Assembly: GCA_963920705.1 (NCBI GenBank)
Contig: OY987225.1
Location: 17,315,492 to 17,379,491 of the forward strand
Source: Odiellus spinosus
Taxonomy: Eukaryota; Arthropoda; Arachnida; Opiliones; Phalangiidae
Length of the DNA: 64,000 bases
Direction: 5' to 3'
Shown here piece after piece: positions 23,430 through 37,521 of this stretch. The notes under the pieces are model-generated. The model was given only the letters and a program-made list of their open reading frames with translations. It did no database searches and was not told where the DNA came from. Within the stretch, counting starts at the first letter, position 1; each line of letters starts with the position of its first letter. Made by a program: the position numbers and the translations under genes.

Positions 23430-24327
23430 AATACGATACAAACCCGATATTACTTTTATTCAATAGATTGAAAAACTCGGCTTTAATCTAAAATATTAGG
23501 ATAAACTGTTAAAGCCACACATGATCAACCGCCAACTGGAATCTAAAGTCCTCAAAAATTTATCCGTTATAATATTTGGACTGTAAAAATGCAACGCTCA
23601 CCAACTCGACAGCCTTCGAAAATCACATGGAAATTATTTTAATACAATTACTTCAATTATCAGCAAAACTGGTTTTGCTTTGCACTTCTAAAAAGTGCGT
23701 TTATACGGAATTATCGATTGTCAGTAAGTTTAAAGTTATATAAATTGGGAACCTGAAATAATATTGCATGATGCCATCACAGGCTAAAGATATGATAGTG
23801 TACTCAAACTAAAGTAAAACAATAAAACTTAAATTAAGTAATTAATTAGGTTTTAGACAAAAAAACACCCACTCTATCACTATTAAATATCTTTTGACCT
23901 ATAATTAAAAAAGGACACGAAATAGCGGATATATCCAACTCAAACAACTGTGGTTCACATAGATTATCCGGATTAAATCAATAAAATCCAGATAAAAACC
24001 ATTAAAATCCACTGGTCTGGTCTTTTTTTTAATTTTTTTTTTTTTTCAAACCGGCATGTTTCAATTTAATTCCTTCGACCATTCACGAATAACTCTCCCA
24101 AAATAGTCCAGATTAATTACTTAAAGCAACGTAGATCGGAGCTCGATTCTACTTTTTCGAGAATGTTTGAAGGTACGTATAAATATGTCTGGCCAGTTGG
24201 CCATCTTTAAATATCATAAGGTATTTCTCACAACTGTTTATATTTCAAAACACTATCTCAAACAAATGAAAACCATTGAAACCAAGTGTTAATCCGATCG
24301 ATATATAACGTTAAAATAAAGGAGACA

Positions 24328-24414
24328 ATGGCTTTTAGATCGAATGATTGTGCGTGGAAAGGACGACGTGATAGGATTATGAATACGCCACTTGATTTTA
24401 GTACTAGGAATCAG
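24328..24414 (+). other. Possible first coding exon of an unidentified gene
   Basis: ATG with A at -3 and G at +4 opens 29 codons starting MAFRSNDCAWKGRRDRI and ending at CAG followed by GTAACC. No downstream partner exon was found and the phase does not fit the SLC13 gene. Could be chance. Confidence 0.15.
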
Positions 24415-24733
24415 GTAACCATTATCTTCTGTTATTTATATTTTTTCGGATATTTTATTTTCGAATTAAAAAAAAACAATTTGTAAATTCAGATAATAGT
24501 TTCAATTTGAAGATTTATCTATTAACAAGAGACTTATATTAAAACGTATCACATTCGATAAGAAAATCCTTATTTCTTAAAAATCGTGTAAAATAAAATA
24601 AGTATAATTCAATCGAAATTAAGGTTTTTTTTACGAAGAAAACGGCATGGTATTTTAACGAAAAAGTTTAAAGAAGACGTTTCGAGTCTAGGCTCTTCTT
24701 CATTGATCGTTAGTCAAAATTTCCTGAATGAAA

Positions 24734-25216
24734 CAGGGTTCGTACACAATTTTTGAAGTTAATTTCCCTGACTTTTCCAGGTTTTCTCTGATCTTCTATA
24801 AATAATTTCCCTGATCAATTTTAATATTTTGCGTGCATGTATTCTTAGGAGCGAGCTCTTGCCAATTACAATTTTTTATTTGACACAGTTTATCAATCAG
24901 GTATGATAGTTTTCTTGGAATATGCGAAAAAATTGAAACCTTAAGCAAATACTTTCAGTCTAAAATAGTTATAATATTAATTATTGTTAACCAATCATAA
25001 ACAGTTCCTTGACACGTACTAAAATATTTGATTTCTCCAACCATTTCGGCTCATTTTCAAATTTCCTTACTTTTCCCTGACCTTTTGGGCCAATTTCCAA
25101 ATCCCCTGACTTTTCTCTGACCTTTTGGACCATTTTCCAAATTCCCTGACTTTTCCCCGACTTTTTGGGCCAATTTCCAAATTCCCTGACCTTTTGGCGG
25201 TCGTGTACGAACCCTG
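24734..25216. mobile_element. TIR element family H with internal minisatellite, copy 1
   Basis: Inverted ends CAGGGTTCGTACACAA and GTGTACGAACCCTG. Inside, TTTCCCTGACTTTTCC and CCCTGACCTTTTGGGCCAAT units of about 30 bp repeat four to five times near the right end. Second copy at 44399-45157. Confidence 0.85.
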
Positions 25217-26059
25217 AGGGAGCTTTTCTTTGCTAATGAAACAGAATTTTTAGCCTGTTTGATTCGTTATTTTAACACTAGCGAGTAATATCAGTAAATG
25301 GAAGGATCTCTGAGCCTTTGCTTGTGGTCATAAACCGAGAATAATTAAAATATAGAAGTTATGGAAAATATAATATGAAAATTATTGAATTTATAGGACA
25401 AGCCTAATCAAATTATTGCAAATTAGCGTACATCATTAAAATTGTAGTACGATCAAAATTTGTATCTCCAATTATCTGGTAACGCTGGGCTAGATACACA
25501 AATAAGGCCGATGTAAAATATAGAAGATTTTTTCCACCGCTTTTGGACTGTACAAATTTCACGCGACACAGAGGTAAGATATTCCCTCCCTATTCCGTAC
25601 GTTTTTGGTGCGAGACTTAGGGAAGGTTCATTTTTTCATATATCTAGAGTCTCTAGTAAGTGGCTCCACCATGTAGACTAAAATAAAACTTTATCGCGCA
25701 GAATAACCTAAAATTCAATAATCTTTAAATTTTGCCCATGCTTTAGATGAAAAGACAAGAAAAAATTACAAAAGAAATTAACACAGTTATTGGAAATAGA
25801 GGCTATTAGTAACTACATTCCAAAAAAATATGATTTTTTGTGGAAAAAGTGGATCAGTACATGGATTAATCAATCTCCATGATTAATCCATGATCAGTAT
25901 CAGGCTAGCTGCTATATAGTGCCAATTCAATTTGGCTACCGACAGGTTTTAGTTTGATAGACATTGATAGATTTCCTGTATTAATTAGTACTTTTTCTTA
26001 TGGGACAAATGTCCAGTGACCACCTCTCAAAAATAAAAAGTTATGGCACATTTGGAAAA

Positions 26060-26205
26060 TTTATAGGACAATGTCCAGTGACTTGTGCTTATTTCAGTCC
26101 TCGGGGAAGAGGCGTATCTCTATTGCGCAGCGTTGTAAGATCTCGTTTGCAACACAGGGGAACGACATTTATCACCTTAAGTAAAAATTATGTATTCGCC
26201 CTTCG
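26060..26205. mobile_element. Partial MITE family E copy
   Basis: Right half only: GCAACACAGGGGAACGACAT to AAAATTATGTATTC. Confidence 0.5.
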
Positions 26206-26789
26206 ATTCAAACACGCAAGGTTTGTACAGCTTACCGCCAAATAATTGTCGTCAATTTTTATTTACTTGGAAAATACATCCCGTCCCCGTTCTACCATTT
26301 ACCACAGTACGCGGTTAACCGTACTGCTGCCCAGTTATAGAAACCTCAAAAATAATTACGAACTCGTACACTGAAGAATGTTTTCTTAGAAATAATTTAA
26401 ATCTTTGAAAATAAGACTCAAAGATAATAATATTAATAATTTTTTTCCACTTGTGTTGAAGGAAATCACTGAGCCGTAGCCTGTTGCGTGTGGTTGCACC
26501 AGGACAGCTCGAAAATAAAATACTCAATATACTTAAAATTAAAAGTTGGGAATACAAAATATTACCTCCCCGAGTACCACGTGATCTAACCTAAGTTTAC
26601 TTATAATATTAAAATTATTAAAAGTTTTGAAAAGCAGGTATATAAGATCTCTGACACACACACACACACAAACACATGCGATAAACATAGTTTACTCAGA
26701 TAGGTAACAAGATGGGCAAGCCGATAGAAAGCCACACATCTATCTGTTTTAATGGTGTTTACTGCCGTAGGAGGTTTGGCTTTTTTTAG

Positions 26790-26950
26790 TAACATTTTTC
26801 ACGTTAATTTTTTCACGTTTACCGTTTCACGTTTATTTTTTCACGTTTACAGTTTCACGTTTACTTTTTCACGTTTACCGTTTCATGTTTATTTATTCAC
26901 GTTCACTTCATTACGTTCATTTTTCCCCATCAAGTTTACCTTTTAACAAA
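26790..26950. repeat. Tandem TTTCACGTTTA repeat
   Basis: About ten imperfect units of TTTTTCACGTTTACCG with alternating spacers. Confidence 0.85.
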
Positions 26951-27039
26951 CAATTTTTCAAGTGAATTTTTCACGTTGGCGAATGTATTTAATTAATGTA
27001 GTTAAATTAAGGCAATTGTCTTTTAAACTAACGCAATTT

Positions 27040-27470
27040 ACAATTAAATTAACGATTTTATCATTTAAATGAATACAATTTACAATTAAATTGACGCGAT
27101 TATCATTTAAATTGACGCGATAATCATTTAAATTGACGCGATAATCATTTAAATTGACGCGGTAATAATAAAAATTGACGCGATTATCATTTAAATTGGG
27201 CAGATTATCATTTAAATTGAGCAGATTATCATTTAAATTTACGCGATTGTGTTTTACGTTAACGCGATTCTCATATAAATTGAGACGATTATCATTGAAA
27301 TTGACGCGATTATCATTTAAATTGACGCGATTATTATTAAAATTGACGCGATTATTATTAAAATTGACGCGATTATCATTTAAATTGACGCGATTCACAT
27401 GTAAATTGACGCGATTCACATGTAAATTGACGCGATTCACATTTAAACCGACGTAATTCACATTTAAATA
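27040..27470. repeat. 21-bp minisatellite, about 20 units
   Basis: Unit AAATTGACGCGATTATCATTT, with variants. Because 21 is a multiple of 3, the minus strand reads as seven-residue repeats (NDNRVNL-like) for 167 codons and the plus strand is also open. No evidence of expression. Confidence 0.93.
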
Positions 27471-28037
27471 TTCGCTTCGTCCTTTTCACACACTACTACT
27501 ACTTCGATTAAGGAAAATATAGTAGCCTCACAGCCACCCCTTGTTAGAGGGAGGTGCGCCTAAAACTATTCATGTCCTTACTAGAGACTATTTGGTTAAA
27601 ACCGCATCCGTTCTATTCAACTCAGTTACATCTACGGTCTATACGCAGTAGGTTCCACCTTAATGTTTCAGAACAAAAAAATGTGTGGCTTCACTTATCT
27701 TTCAGTAGACAACTCGTGGAGATAAGGAATGGCGTGGCTTTAAACGCGCTGAAAAGTCACAGCGAAACTCAAACTACGAAATTAAACCTGTTTTATTTCC
27801 TCGTCAAGCGGTGTAGAATTTAGAAGAAACTCTAATATTTTGGTTGGATCGAATTTTGTGTAAAAACAACTTCAATATTTAACAGTTGTTTTATCTTAAA
27901 GGATATCCGTCTTTTTCAGGTACGTTATTTAATTATCGCTTGTTTTAAGTATTGACCACGCTCCGAGTGTTATTGTATTTACACGTTATCATTTAATTTT
28001 GGGAAGTTGCATTTTCATAAATTCATGTAGAAATAAT

Positions 28038-28586
28038 TAGAGCTTGAATATTTGTATAACTTTTGTTAATTGAATAAGACCATGGTGAATGTCAATAAGA
28101 TATTATGTCCGTTCGCGAAAACATATCCATTTCTTATTCGAGTTAACGTATACCCGAATGTAAGGCAAACAGTTTATTCGTACTCATTGTTACAGGAAAT
28201 TGCTACGATATATGAGTTATTCATTCGCCGACAAGAAACATTTGAAACTCGAGTTTCTTCGCGATTTTAACCCTAAATTGAGATCTCGAAGCTAGAATGT
28301 TATCATTTAGTCGCTGTTCCTTTCAATTTAGATTAAAAATAATTATTATATTTCATTCTTCACGTATTTGAAGAAACGTCATATTTTTATCTTCGCGTTC
28401 TCCGTTTGAATAAACGCGTAATTTGTTCATTAATCAAGCTTTCCAATTTTATCTCCGGATAATTCGTATCCATTTGATACGTGTCTGTTTATATAATTTG
28501 TGGTTTTATTTTAACAAACAATTTATCCGAGATTAAAAATCTGAAAAAAGGCAATCAATTATTCATTATGGGATTCCGAGCTCTAG
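28038..28586. mobile_element. MITE family A, full copy
   Basis: Starts TAGAGCTTGAATATTTGTA and ends GGATTCCGAGCTCTAG. Confidence 0.8.
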
Positions 28587-28863
28587 AAATAATTACCCTA
28601 AAATTATCGTTAAGTTAAATATTTCATAGGAATAATTGGTTTGTTCTCAATTTTATATTGGATCATATTCCACTTTATTTATGCACTCTAACGTATTCTG
28701 TGTCATTGACCCTTTCAAACTGGAAATTTTGAAATTCACTTCTGTCGAAGAGGTTTTAGAAACCCTTTAGTCATAATATATTTTTAAAGTAGTGAGAACA
28801 ATCTCGATATTATTATTTTTGAATTTTCTATAACGATAGAGATATATTTTGAAAATTTATTAA

Positions 28864-29255
28864 AGGGTAGAATGCAACGTTAAAACAAATAATTTTTGAT
28901 CGATTCCTTATCGTTTAAACAGGACCTAATCCATAAGTTAAAAAATTACAAACAAATATTAAACTAGAAATAATTTACCCGGAAAATAGGCTTAGCTGGA
29001 TTCACGGAGATCTTTAATCTCTACGCATTGAAGGGTCATCGACCATTTGATCAAAGGCCCATTGTTACGGCAAGATCTCAATGATTCTTCCAATATCATT
29101 GGATTGCCACGATCCTCCAATGCGAAGAAGTCCATGATCTACATGAATCCAGCGCTAAGCCTATTTTCACGGTAAGTTTTAAAAATATTTCTAGTATAAT
29201 ATTTGTTTGTTTTATTTTTTTACTGGTGGATTTTACTGGATTGTTATTAGGTTGA
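28864..29255. mobile_element. TTAA-flanked foldback MITE, family C, copy 2
   Basis: Begins after TTAA with AGGGTAGAATGCAAC. Arms mirror around about 29070 (CTTAGCTGGATTCACGGAGA / ATGAATCCAGCGCTAAG). The right end is degraded, so the limit is approximate. Confidence 0.65.
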
Positions 29256-29275
29256 ATAGGTACACTCTGGCATGG

Positions 29276-29430
29276 GGCTCGGCGTTTGGATAAAATTATC
29301 TGTTAATTCTGCTATTATTTACGATTAACACGGAGCAATTACTATGGGAGATCATTGTATAATAATGGTGTTCTCGAACCAAAATCTACCGTAATTATTG
29401 CTCCATAATTTTTTGCGCATCCACATTAAA
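29276..29430. mobile_element. Fragment of family B element
   Basis: Starts GGGGCTCGGCGTTTGGATAA, as at 31855 and 35436, then diverges. Confidence 0.5.
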
Positions 29431-29649
29431 GTTAGTCTGTCTCGAACTTTTCGGAAGGACATTTAAAAAATGCTTCAAAATATACATACACATGCTATTG
29501 AATAAATAACAGTAGGATAAAAATTCATATTTCATTTTGCCTTTTTCGAAACATTTAAAATAGAAGAATTCTCCACAATACTACGTCATCACTACGGTGG
29601 CGTGGCTATTGTAAGTGCTAACTAGAATGATTGGCGAGTTTTCCGTTAA

Positions 29650-30086
29650 CGGGAGAATGCAACCCAGCAACAAGTGATTTTTTTTATCAAATCCTTATCG
29701 TTTAAATAGGCCTAATCCACCAATAAAAAGTTTACAAAACAAATATCAGACTAGAAATAAATTTAAAACTTACCCTGAAAATAGACTATCGGGATTCATG
29801 GAGATCCTGAATTGCTTCCGAGAAGGTCTAGCGACCAATGAGCAAAGGTCCATCGTTCACGCGAGATCTCCACGAAATTTAAAATCGCGTTCGATTGGTC
29901 GCTAGACCTTATATACGCGAGGTAATCAGGATCTCCATGAATCCCGCTAAGCCTATTTTCCGGGTAAGTTTTAAATTTATTTCTAGTTTTTATTTTTGTT
30001 CGTAAATGTTTTCACTAGTGGATTAGGTCTATTTAAACAACAAGGAATCGATAAAAATAACTCATTGTTAGGTTACATACCTCCCT
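29650..30086. mobile_element. TTAA-flanked foldback MITE, family C, copy 3
   Basis: TTAA at 29646-29649 and 30087-30090. Ends CGGGAGAATGC and CCTCCCT. Arms mirror about 29870, with GGTCTAGCGACCAATGAGCA against GATTGGTCGCTAGACCTT. Confidence 0.85.
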
Positions 30087-30109
30087 TTAACGGACCCTTA
30101 AGAGTCCTG

Positions 30110-31600
30110 ATGAGATATGATTTCATTATTTGTCATTTTTATGCAAGACAGTTCCAAGATTTAAATTTAGGCAAGTTTTTAATTTGAACCTTTAAAGTAG
30201 GCTACATAAGGAACAGTTGAACAGCGAGTCCCGTTTAAATAAGTTAATTATTAGTGGCGCAATTGCCCTAACTAACCTCGAGATACGATAAAGACTTAAG
30301 CACACCGATTGTAAAAATGATTATCACTAGAGTTCTTTTTCAGCTCATACTTGTCCTTTAAAATATTAATATAAACTTTATGAAACAATATGTGATAATT
30401 TATCATTCTTCGACACACTATGACGTAAAACGCAAATCTCGGGCGATAGTAATTAGTTAAACATATTCTTAAATGAGCTTTATCTTCTTTAGACTTCCGC
30501 AGTGAAAAACTTGTCAATGTCATTTTTTCTAATATCGTCTAAAAGATTAACACCCACTCAAGGACTGGTACCACGCGTATCCCTTATTTCTCTAGCGATT
30601 AAACCGTTATCTTTCTCATTAAAGGACCACCGTTATGAATATTTTTTGGTCTAAAAACTTGTTAAATGTCTTAAATACGTTCAAAGAAGTCTTGCAGAAA
30701 AAATTCCATTAAAATATTATGGTTAATTAATCTATAATTAATTCCCAAAGTATCAATTTCACCCCTTTTATGATGCGCCCCTATCGCTAAACTCGAGAAA
30801 TACAGTACCAACGCCACCTATATCTCAGGAACATAAAAATTCAGATTTGTACAACAAGACTAGTAAAACCAAAATGCTATAACCGTTTTCAGACTCACGA
30901 TTTTGGGAACTACCTCATATTTTCCATAAGAAAGAAGATATTTCCAAGAAATTAATCAGTATTAATAAAGTTTTTCCATGAGGATAATTATGTTACGTAT
31001 ACACGTGGGGCTCGAATAATTGATGATCATATTTTCAAATTCTGTAGTTCTTGGGTTGTCCGCTATACACCTTTGGCGCTGTTAAGTAGGTAAGCTTTTT
31101 GAAGAGGGGTCACCAATATTATTTTTTAATTTAATTGTGGATCTAATATATATATCTGTTTTATACAAATATCTCATGTAATAGATAAACTTTTGTTTTT
31201 TTTCTGATGCGGTGGTCCTTTAAGATATTTATTACAACGTTCTGCTCTTTCAAAATCTTTGATTTTATTATCTTTCGGCGATATCATATACTGGTTTTTC
31301 CAGATTTCTAGTTAGTATAATTGCCCCAATATAATATATAAATTGACTTGTAAGTTTCTTGCTAAAATAAACAGATGCGGTGATAATTTGATAACCGCTG
31401 CTCTTTTACGAAATAAGCATATTCTTGTTCAATTACGTTTCAAGAGTAAAGGTTTTTTTTACGGTTTCTTGTAGTGTATGCAACGCTTCGAAGAATTTTG
31501 TTGAATTTTTTCAACCGAGACGATTATTCTTGTACAACAAATTGACATTGAATCATTTCTCCGGAGAAATATTTCAAATACGGTACTGATATAACTTTCG
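30110..31600. other. No gene recognised; upstream of the SLC13 gene
   Basis: AT-rich, no clear repeat and no ORF of note. The promoter of the SLC13 gene should lie in its right-hand part, but no TATA box or initiator can be singled out. Confidence 0.4.
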
Positions 31601-31613
31601 TGTTATTGCGAGA

Positions 31614-31697
31614 ATGGTCAGCGTTCGTTTGATTCGATTTTGGCTTGGAGTTATTATCCCGTTGGCTTTGATACCAGTGGCAACCATAGGAGGAAAA
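31614..31697 (+). CDS. Indy-like: SLC13 gene exon 1 (start, first membrane segment)
   Basis: 28 codons beginning [10 protein letters not shown] and ending IGGK before a GTAAGT donor, phase 0. Most of it is one hydrophobic segment ([15 protein letters not shown]). Confidence 0.85.
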
Positions 31698-34600
31698 GTA
31701 AGTTATTGATATATTTTATTTTTTAAAGGAAGATTAAAGGCCACGCACAGAATGCAAAAAACTGTTCACTCAATATTTTAATCAAAGCTTTGTTAATTTT
31801 ATTGTTATTAAAACTGGTTATGAGAGAAACTTCTAACCCTTGTGAAATGGGATCGGCGTTTTTATAAAATTATCCGCTAATTTTGCTATTATTAACGATT
31901 AACCTTAAATGTTTGGTTAGTTTTACTGTTTCATAATTTTATACTTTTATCTTTAAAAACAATTATCTAAAACAAATCACACCGTTTTCACTAAAGATTT
32001 AAAGCTAAAAAATATCATATGTTTTTGGTAAAGGCCCAAAGATATAATAAATAATATTTTTCGGGAAATTTCGCTTCGAATTATTTTGAACAATACGATG
32101 AAGGTCATCGATTATTCGGACTTAAAGTGAAAATAGTACTTTCAGGAATATCGTCAAAATTCTTGGAAAGTAATACGCCAATACGCTTTAGAAACAATAT
32201 TTGGTTACTTGTACCATTCAAATATTTCAAAACTCGCTTACGAGATTGTTAATTAACAACGAATAAACCAGAATAAGCGGTTAATCGTGGATAATCGATT
32301 AATTTGGACTAAAATTCTTTATAAAGCAACTTTAAATTAATACGGTTATTTTAAAATACAAATATGTTCATTATTGATATATTAATCTGCTTTTTTCGTG
32401 ATAACAGTTATAATTCACGACTTTCATTTCATAATAATCAAATATGGTTATTTGTTTATCGTAATTGGGGTACGATTATTATCTTTTAATGATGATGTTT
32501 TTGTTAATTTTTGCACTACCTTATACAATGGTAAAATTTAATTCAAACGCCGAGCTCTAACCAAAAGGATCTGTATTTACATTCCTGTTGTTTAAAATGC
32601 GGAATTTCTCCTACCAAAGGCTAAAAATTATTATTGCTAAATGAACCCGAAAAATCCGTGAGAGCGGCACTTTAAAAACATGTAAAGCCATAAGTTTAAA
32701 ATTTTAAATTATTGTGATTAAGAGATTATAAAAATATATTTTCCATTGGCAGTTTTACTTTAAATATAATTGTTTTACCCTAGATAGTTTTTACTGAGGC
32801 GTTTTCTACGAGGGGGCAGACACTCGCGAACGAATTTTTGAACTGTTTGCGTTATCAAAGCTAAACTCAGAGTTCATAAGAGTTCGAACTAAATGCACTG
32901 TCAATGCTGAGCTTAGAGAACTCAGGTGTACAGCGATTCCTATTTTCCGTTTTGGGGACGAAGATATTGGTAAGATAGCTTCTACCACGGGAATTTCGGG
33001 AAATGTCACTTTTGCACCTTTGACCTAAAAAATTTGCCGTTATGCTAAATTCCCTAGTGTTTTAGAAAAAAAAATAAAAAATACGCCTTATTCTAAACAA
33101 AAAATATTATCAATGTAATCTCCAAAAGAACTTGGTTGTGCTTAGATTAACATAACTGGTTATCAAACCAAATTGGACAAGTCACTTCGGTTCAAGTCGA
33201 TTTGAAAATAATGAGGCGATGATGAATCTTAAAATCACGCGATTAAAATTATAATTTCTTTAAAAATAATTAAACAACGAGTGGAAAACACGATTAACTA
33301 AATAGTTGAAAGATAATTATTTGTAATTTTTAAATTCCGGGCATTTTTGAAAATGAAGCTAAGCCTTGGCTACATTGTTCCTTAATATAAAAGCACTAAT
33401 TATATAAACATACGTGTATCAAATGATACTAATTATCCGGAGATAAAATAAGCTTGATTACTAAAGAAATTACGCGTTTATTCGAACGGATAATGCCAAG
33501 ATAAAAATATGATGTTTCTCGAAATCCGTGTAGAATAATTATATTTTAATCTAAATTGAAAGGAACCAACTAAATGACTACATTCTAGCTTCGAGATCTA
33601 ATTTTGGGTTAAAATCCGCGAAGAGACTCGAGTTTCAAATTTTGTTATCAGCGAATGAATAGCTCGTATAACGTACCAATTTCATATAACAATGAGTACG
33701 AATAAAAAGTTTACATTCTGATATACGTTAACTCGAATAAGAAATGAATATTTGTTTCACGAACGGATAATATCTGATTGAGGTTTACGATGATCTTATT
33801 CAATTAACAAAAGTTATACGAATTCCGAGATCTAGCCTTGGTTATGGACGGACCGTGTGAACCATGCAGAAGAACGGAAAACGTTTCGTACCCTTTTCAC
33901 GAAATGTATTTTGCCCTCGAGTAAGAACGAGGCTAAAGTGGCGTTACACAAACCTTGAAAACTTGAGAATATCTCATTTTCTGATAGAGCATCCCTTGCA
34001 ACATCGCCTCTCCACGATTTTCGCGCGCGCGATTTCTCCTCTCGAGATAATCACTTCGGCTTCCTTTTTTGTAGCGAATTTCATAATAAAATCATTTTCG
34101 AAGGTTACTAGTTACAAAAGAAGAAAAAAACAAAAAAATAAAAAATTAAATGTGAAATATGTCAGTAACACTCCATACCCTTAAAATTTCTGCATATTTC
34201 CATTATTAAGGTTCTTTTATTATTAAAGGGAAATTTGGAGCTAAAAATGGAACAGCCTTTGAATTTATTTTTGGAATCACCATGCCAACAAAACGTATTC
34301 GAGTATTTTAAGCACTTATTAGACACGTTTTTGGTGTTTAAATTAATTTCTAAAGTTTCGTAAAGTTTGAAAAAAGTAAATATAAATTCGGGCCAATCAC
34401 ATTATTTTCGCGCGCGCGATTTCTCCTCTCGAGATAATCACTTCGGCTTCCTTTTTTGTAGCGAATTTCATAATAAAATCATTTTCGAAGGTTACTAGTT
34501 ACAAAAGAAGAAAAAAACAAAAAAATAAAAAATTAAATGTGAAATATGTCAGTAACACTCCATACCCTTAAAATTTCTGCATATTTCCATTATTAAGGTT

Positions 34601-37486
34601 CTTTTATTATTAAAGGGAAATTTGGAGCTAAAAATGGAACAGCCTTTGAATTTATTTTTGGAATCACCATGCCAACAAAACGTATTCGAGTATTTTAAGC
34701 ACTTATTAGACACGTTTTTGGTGTTTAAATTAATTTCTAAAGTTTCGTAAAGTTTGAAAAAAGTAAATATAAATTCGGGCCAATCACATTATTTCAACCT
34801 TCAATAGCGCTTGTATGTCCTAACATTAAAAGAATAGGCCGACGTTGAAGACCTTGGTCGACAAACGCCGGCATATTCTTTTCACGAATACGTTAACTCG
34901 AATAAGAAATGGATATTTTGCTCGCGAAGGAATAATATGTGATTGTCATTCTCGATGGTCTTATTCAATTAACAAAAGTTATACAAATTCCGAGCTCTAC
35001 TCAGTAAGCAATTGACACGTTAAATGTTGATCGTTGCGATCTCAGAGGGGTCTAGAGTCTAAGCAAATGACTATGATTTGAAAGTAAATGTAAACTCTTC
35101 GACTAGTTAATACAAGACTTTTTTCGTAGAAAACCAGTAATTAAATATAAGTTTTATTTTCTTAGGAGGCAAAATGTGCCTACGTTATGTTACTGATGGC
35201 AGCATTCTGGGTAACGGAACCTATTCCAATTCCAGTGACAGCTTTGTTTCCTGTCATCTTTTTCCCGCTCTTCGATATTCTAAGTACAGCTCAAGCATGC
35301 GCCCCGTACATGTCGGTAAGTAAAATTCATATATATAGTATAGTGTAGTATGGGTCTTAAATAATGAGTTAGTTCGCTCCGAATGAACTTTGTTTTACGG
35401 AGAGGTTTTGCATTCGACGTATGTGGCTGTTGTACGGCTCGGCGTTTGCATAAAACTATTTGCTAATTTTGCGATTATTTACGAATAATCCTAATTTTTT
35501 TTTTAAATTTTACCGTTTCATAAATTTATACTCCATCTAAACCAAGTATCTAAAAAAAAATCACACCGTTTTCACTAACGGTTTTACGTTAAAAATATGC
35601 CATGTTTTAGGTTAACCGTCTATCCATTGGACAAAGGCTCCAAGATAAAATGATATATTTTTCGGGAAGTTTCGCTCCCAATAATTGTGAACAATACGAT
35701 GGCGGTCATCGATTATTCGGAATAAAGGTGAAAATATTAGAAACAGATGTATCGTATTTTTTGATAATCGCGCCATTAAATTATTTCAAAAGTCCTTTAA
35801 TTTTATCGTAAACTCGCTAAAGAGTTTGGTAATTAACCACGGATAAACCAGAATAAGTGGTTATTTGTGGATAATCGATTAATTTGAACTAAAATTCTTT
35901 GTGAACAAACTTCAAAATGACTAAATGCGGATAAATATTAGTACAAATATACATTTTTTCGTGATAACAATTGTATTGGCGGCTTTCATTTCGAAATATT
36001 CAAAAATGGTTATTTATTATCGCAACCAGGGTACGATTATTATCTCTTAATGATGTTGTTTTTTATATTTTGCGCCACCTTATCAAACGGTAAAATTGAA
36101 TCCAAACGCCGAGCCCTAGGCTGTTTCATGGCGTTAGTGGAGGAAGAAATTTGTTAAAATTTTCGTGGAGGGTTGAAAATAGTAAAAGTAAAATCCACCA
36201 TCTTTTTCACATATACATCTTTACCAATTGGCGAAATTGGTCGTAGTTCAACCTTCATCGTCTATCGTACATCAAGTGGTTTGTCAATATGTTGTTTTAT
36301 AAATGAACCTAACGAAACTCTCCATGCATTAGCTACGTACTTTTTCAAATATTTTCCGATGGATTACACAATCTCCAAAAAACTATTCGAAACATCTGGT
36401 AAAGTGCTTTATGTATTCCCGCGTTCAACGAAAAATCTGTTAAACCTGGAAAAAGAGGAAACTACTTCTATCCATCGATTTTAAAGATTTTGGAATTTTC
36501 TTTGGTCTCTATATCAATCTTAAGCTTTTTCTCCTTCAATAAGTGCTATTCAAAACTCCTCAATGAAAACGCCCAATCCTAAACAATATATTTCGTATCT
36601 AGAATACATGTAGTTTAAACAGATTTTGTTTGTTCCCATCATTTTTTACGGAGTGTGATCCGTGAGATATCGGCTAGCTATTTCTTGTTGGCCAGCAAAG
36701 TTATCGAAGAATGGAGGGGTCGCCCAGTGCCTTCAGAGTTTGGTAACATATGTATGAACACCCATTATTAGTCGTTATAATATGCGCCTCCGAATCAACC
36801 ATTTTTACACGTTTAGAATGCTTTTGGGGAGGGGAATTAGTTAGAAAAGCGCCCTCAATTACTCTAGATAAACTATAACCAACGTTTTTCTGCCCTTATT
36901 AAATGTTAAACGAAATGACGCAAAAGTAGAGCTCAGAATCGGATGACTTAAGATATCTATTGATAACTATTCCTTTTTTTTTTTTCAGATATTTTAATTT
37001 CGGATAAATGGTTTGTTAATATAAAACCACAAATTATATAAACAGATGCGTATCAAATGGATACGAACTATCCGGAGATAAAATTTAAAGCTTGATTAAT
37101 AAACAAATTACGCGTTTATTCAAACGGATAACGGGAAGATAAAAATACGACGTCTCGCGAAATCAGTGTAGAATGAAATATTATAATTATATTTTAATCT
37201 AAATTGAAAGGAACAGCGACTAAATGACTACATTCTAGCCTCGAGATATCAATTTGGGATAAATCCGCGAATAAATTTGACTTTCAAATTTTCTTATCGG
37301 CGAATGAATAACTCGTTCCTGTAACAATGAGTACGAATAAAAAGTATGCCTTACATTCTTACACGTTAACTCGAATAAGAAATGGATATTGACATTCAGG
37401 ATGGTCTTGTTCAGTTTACAAATGTTATTCGAATTTCGAGCTCTATTATCAATACATTGATTTTACCAAGCGCGTAAAATTGTTAG

Positions 37487-37521
<35 letters not shown>

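Noticed and set aside
24328..24414. Alternative first exon of the SLC13 gene
   Set aside because: Phase 0 at its donor does not match a splice into exon 1 sequence; joining would shift the SLC13 frame.
33864..34184. 106-codon ORF in SLC13 intron 1
   Set aside because: Overlaps the 387-bp duplication and ends in Lys/Asn-rich low-complexity sequence; no motif.
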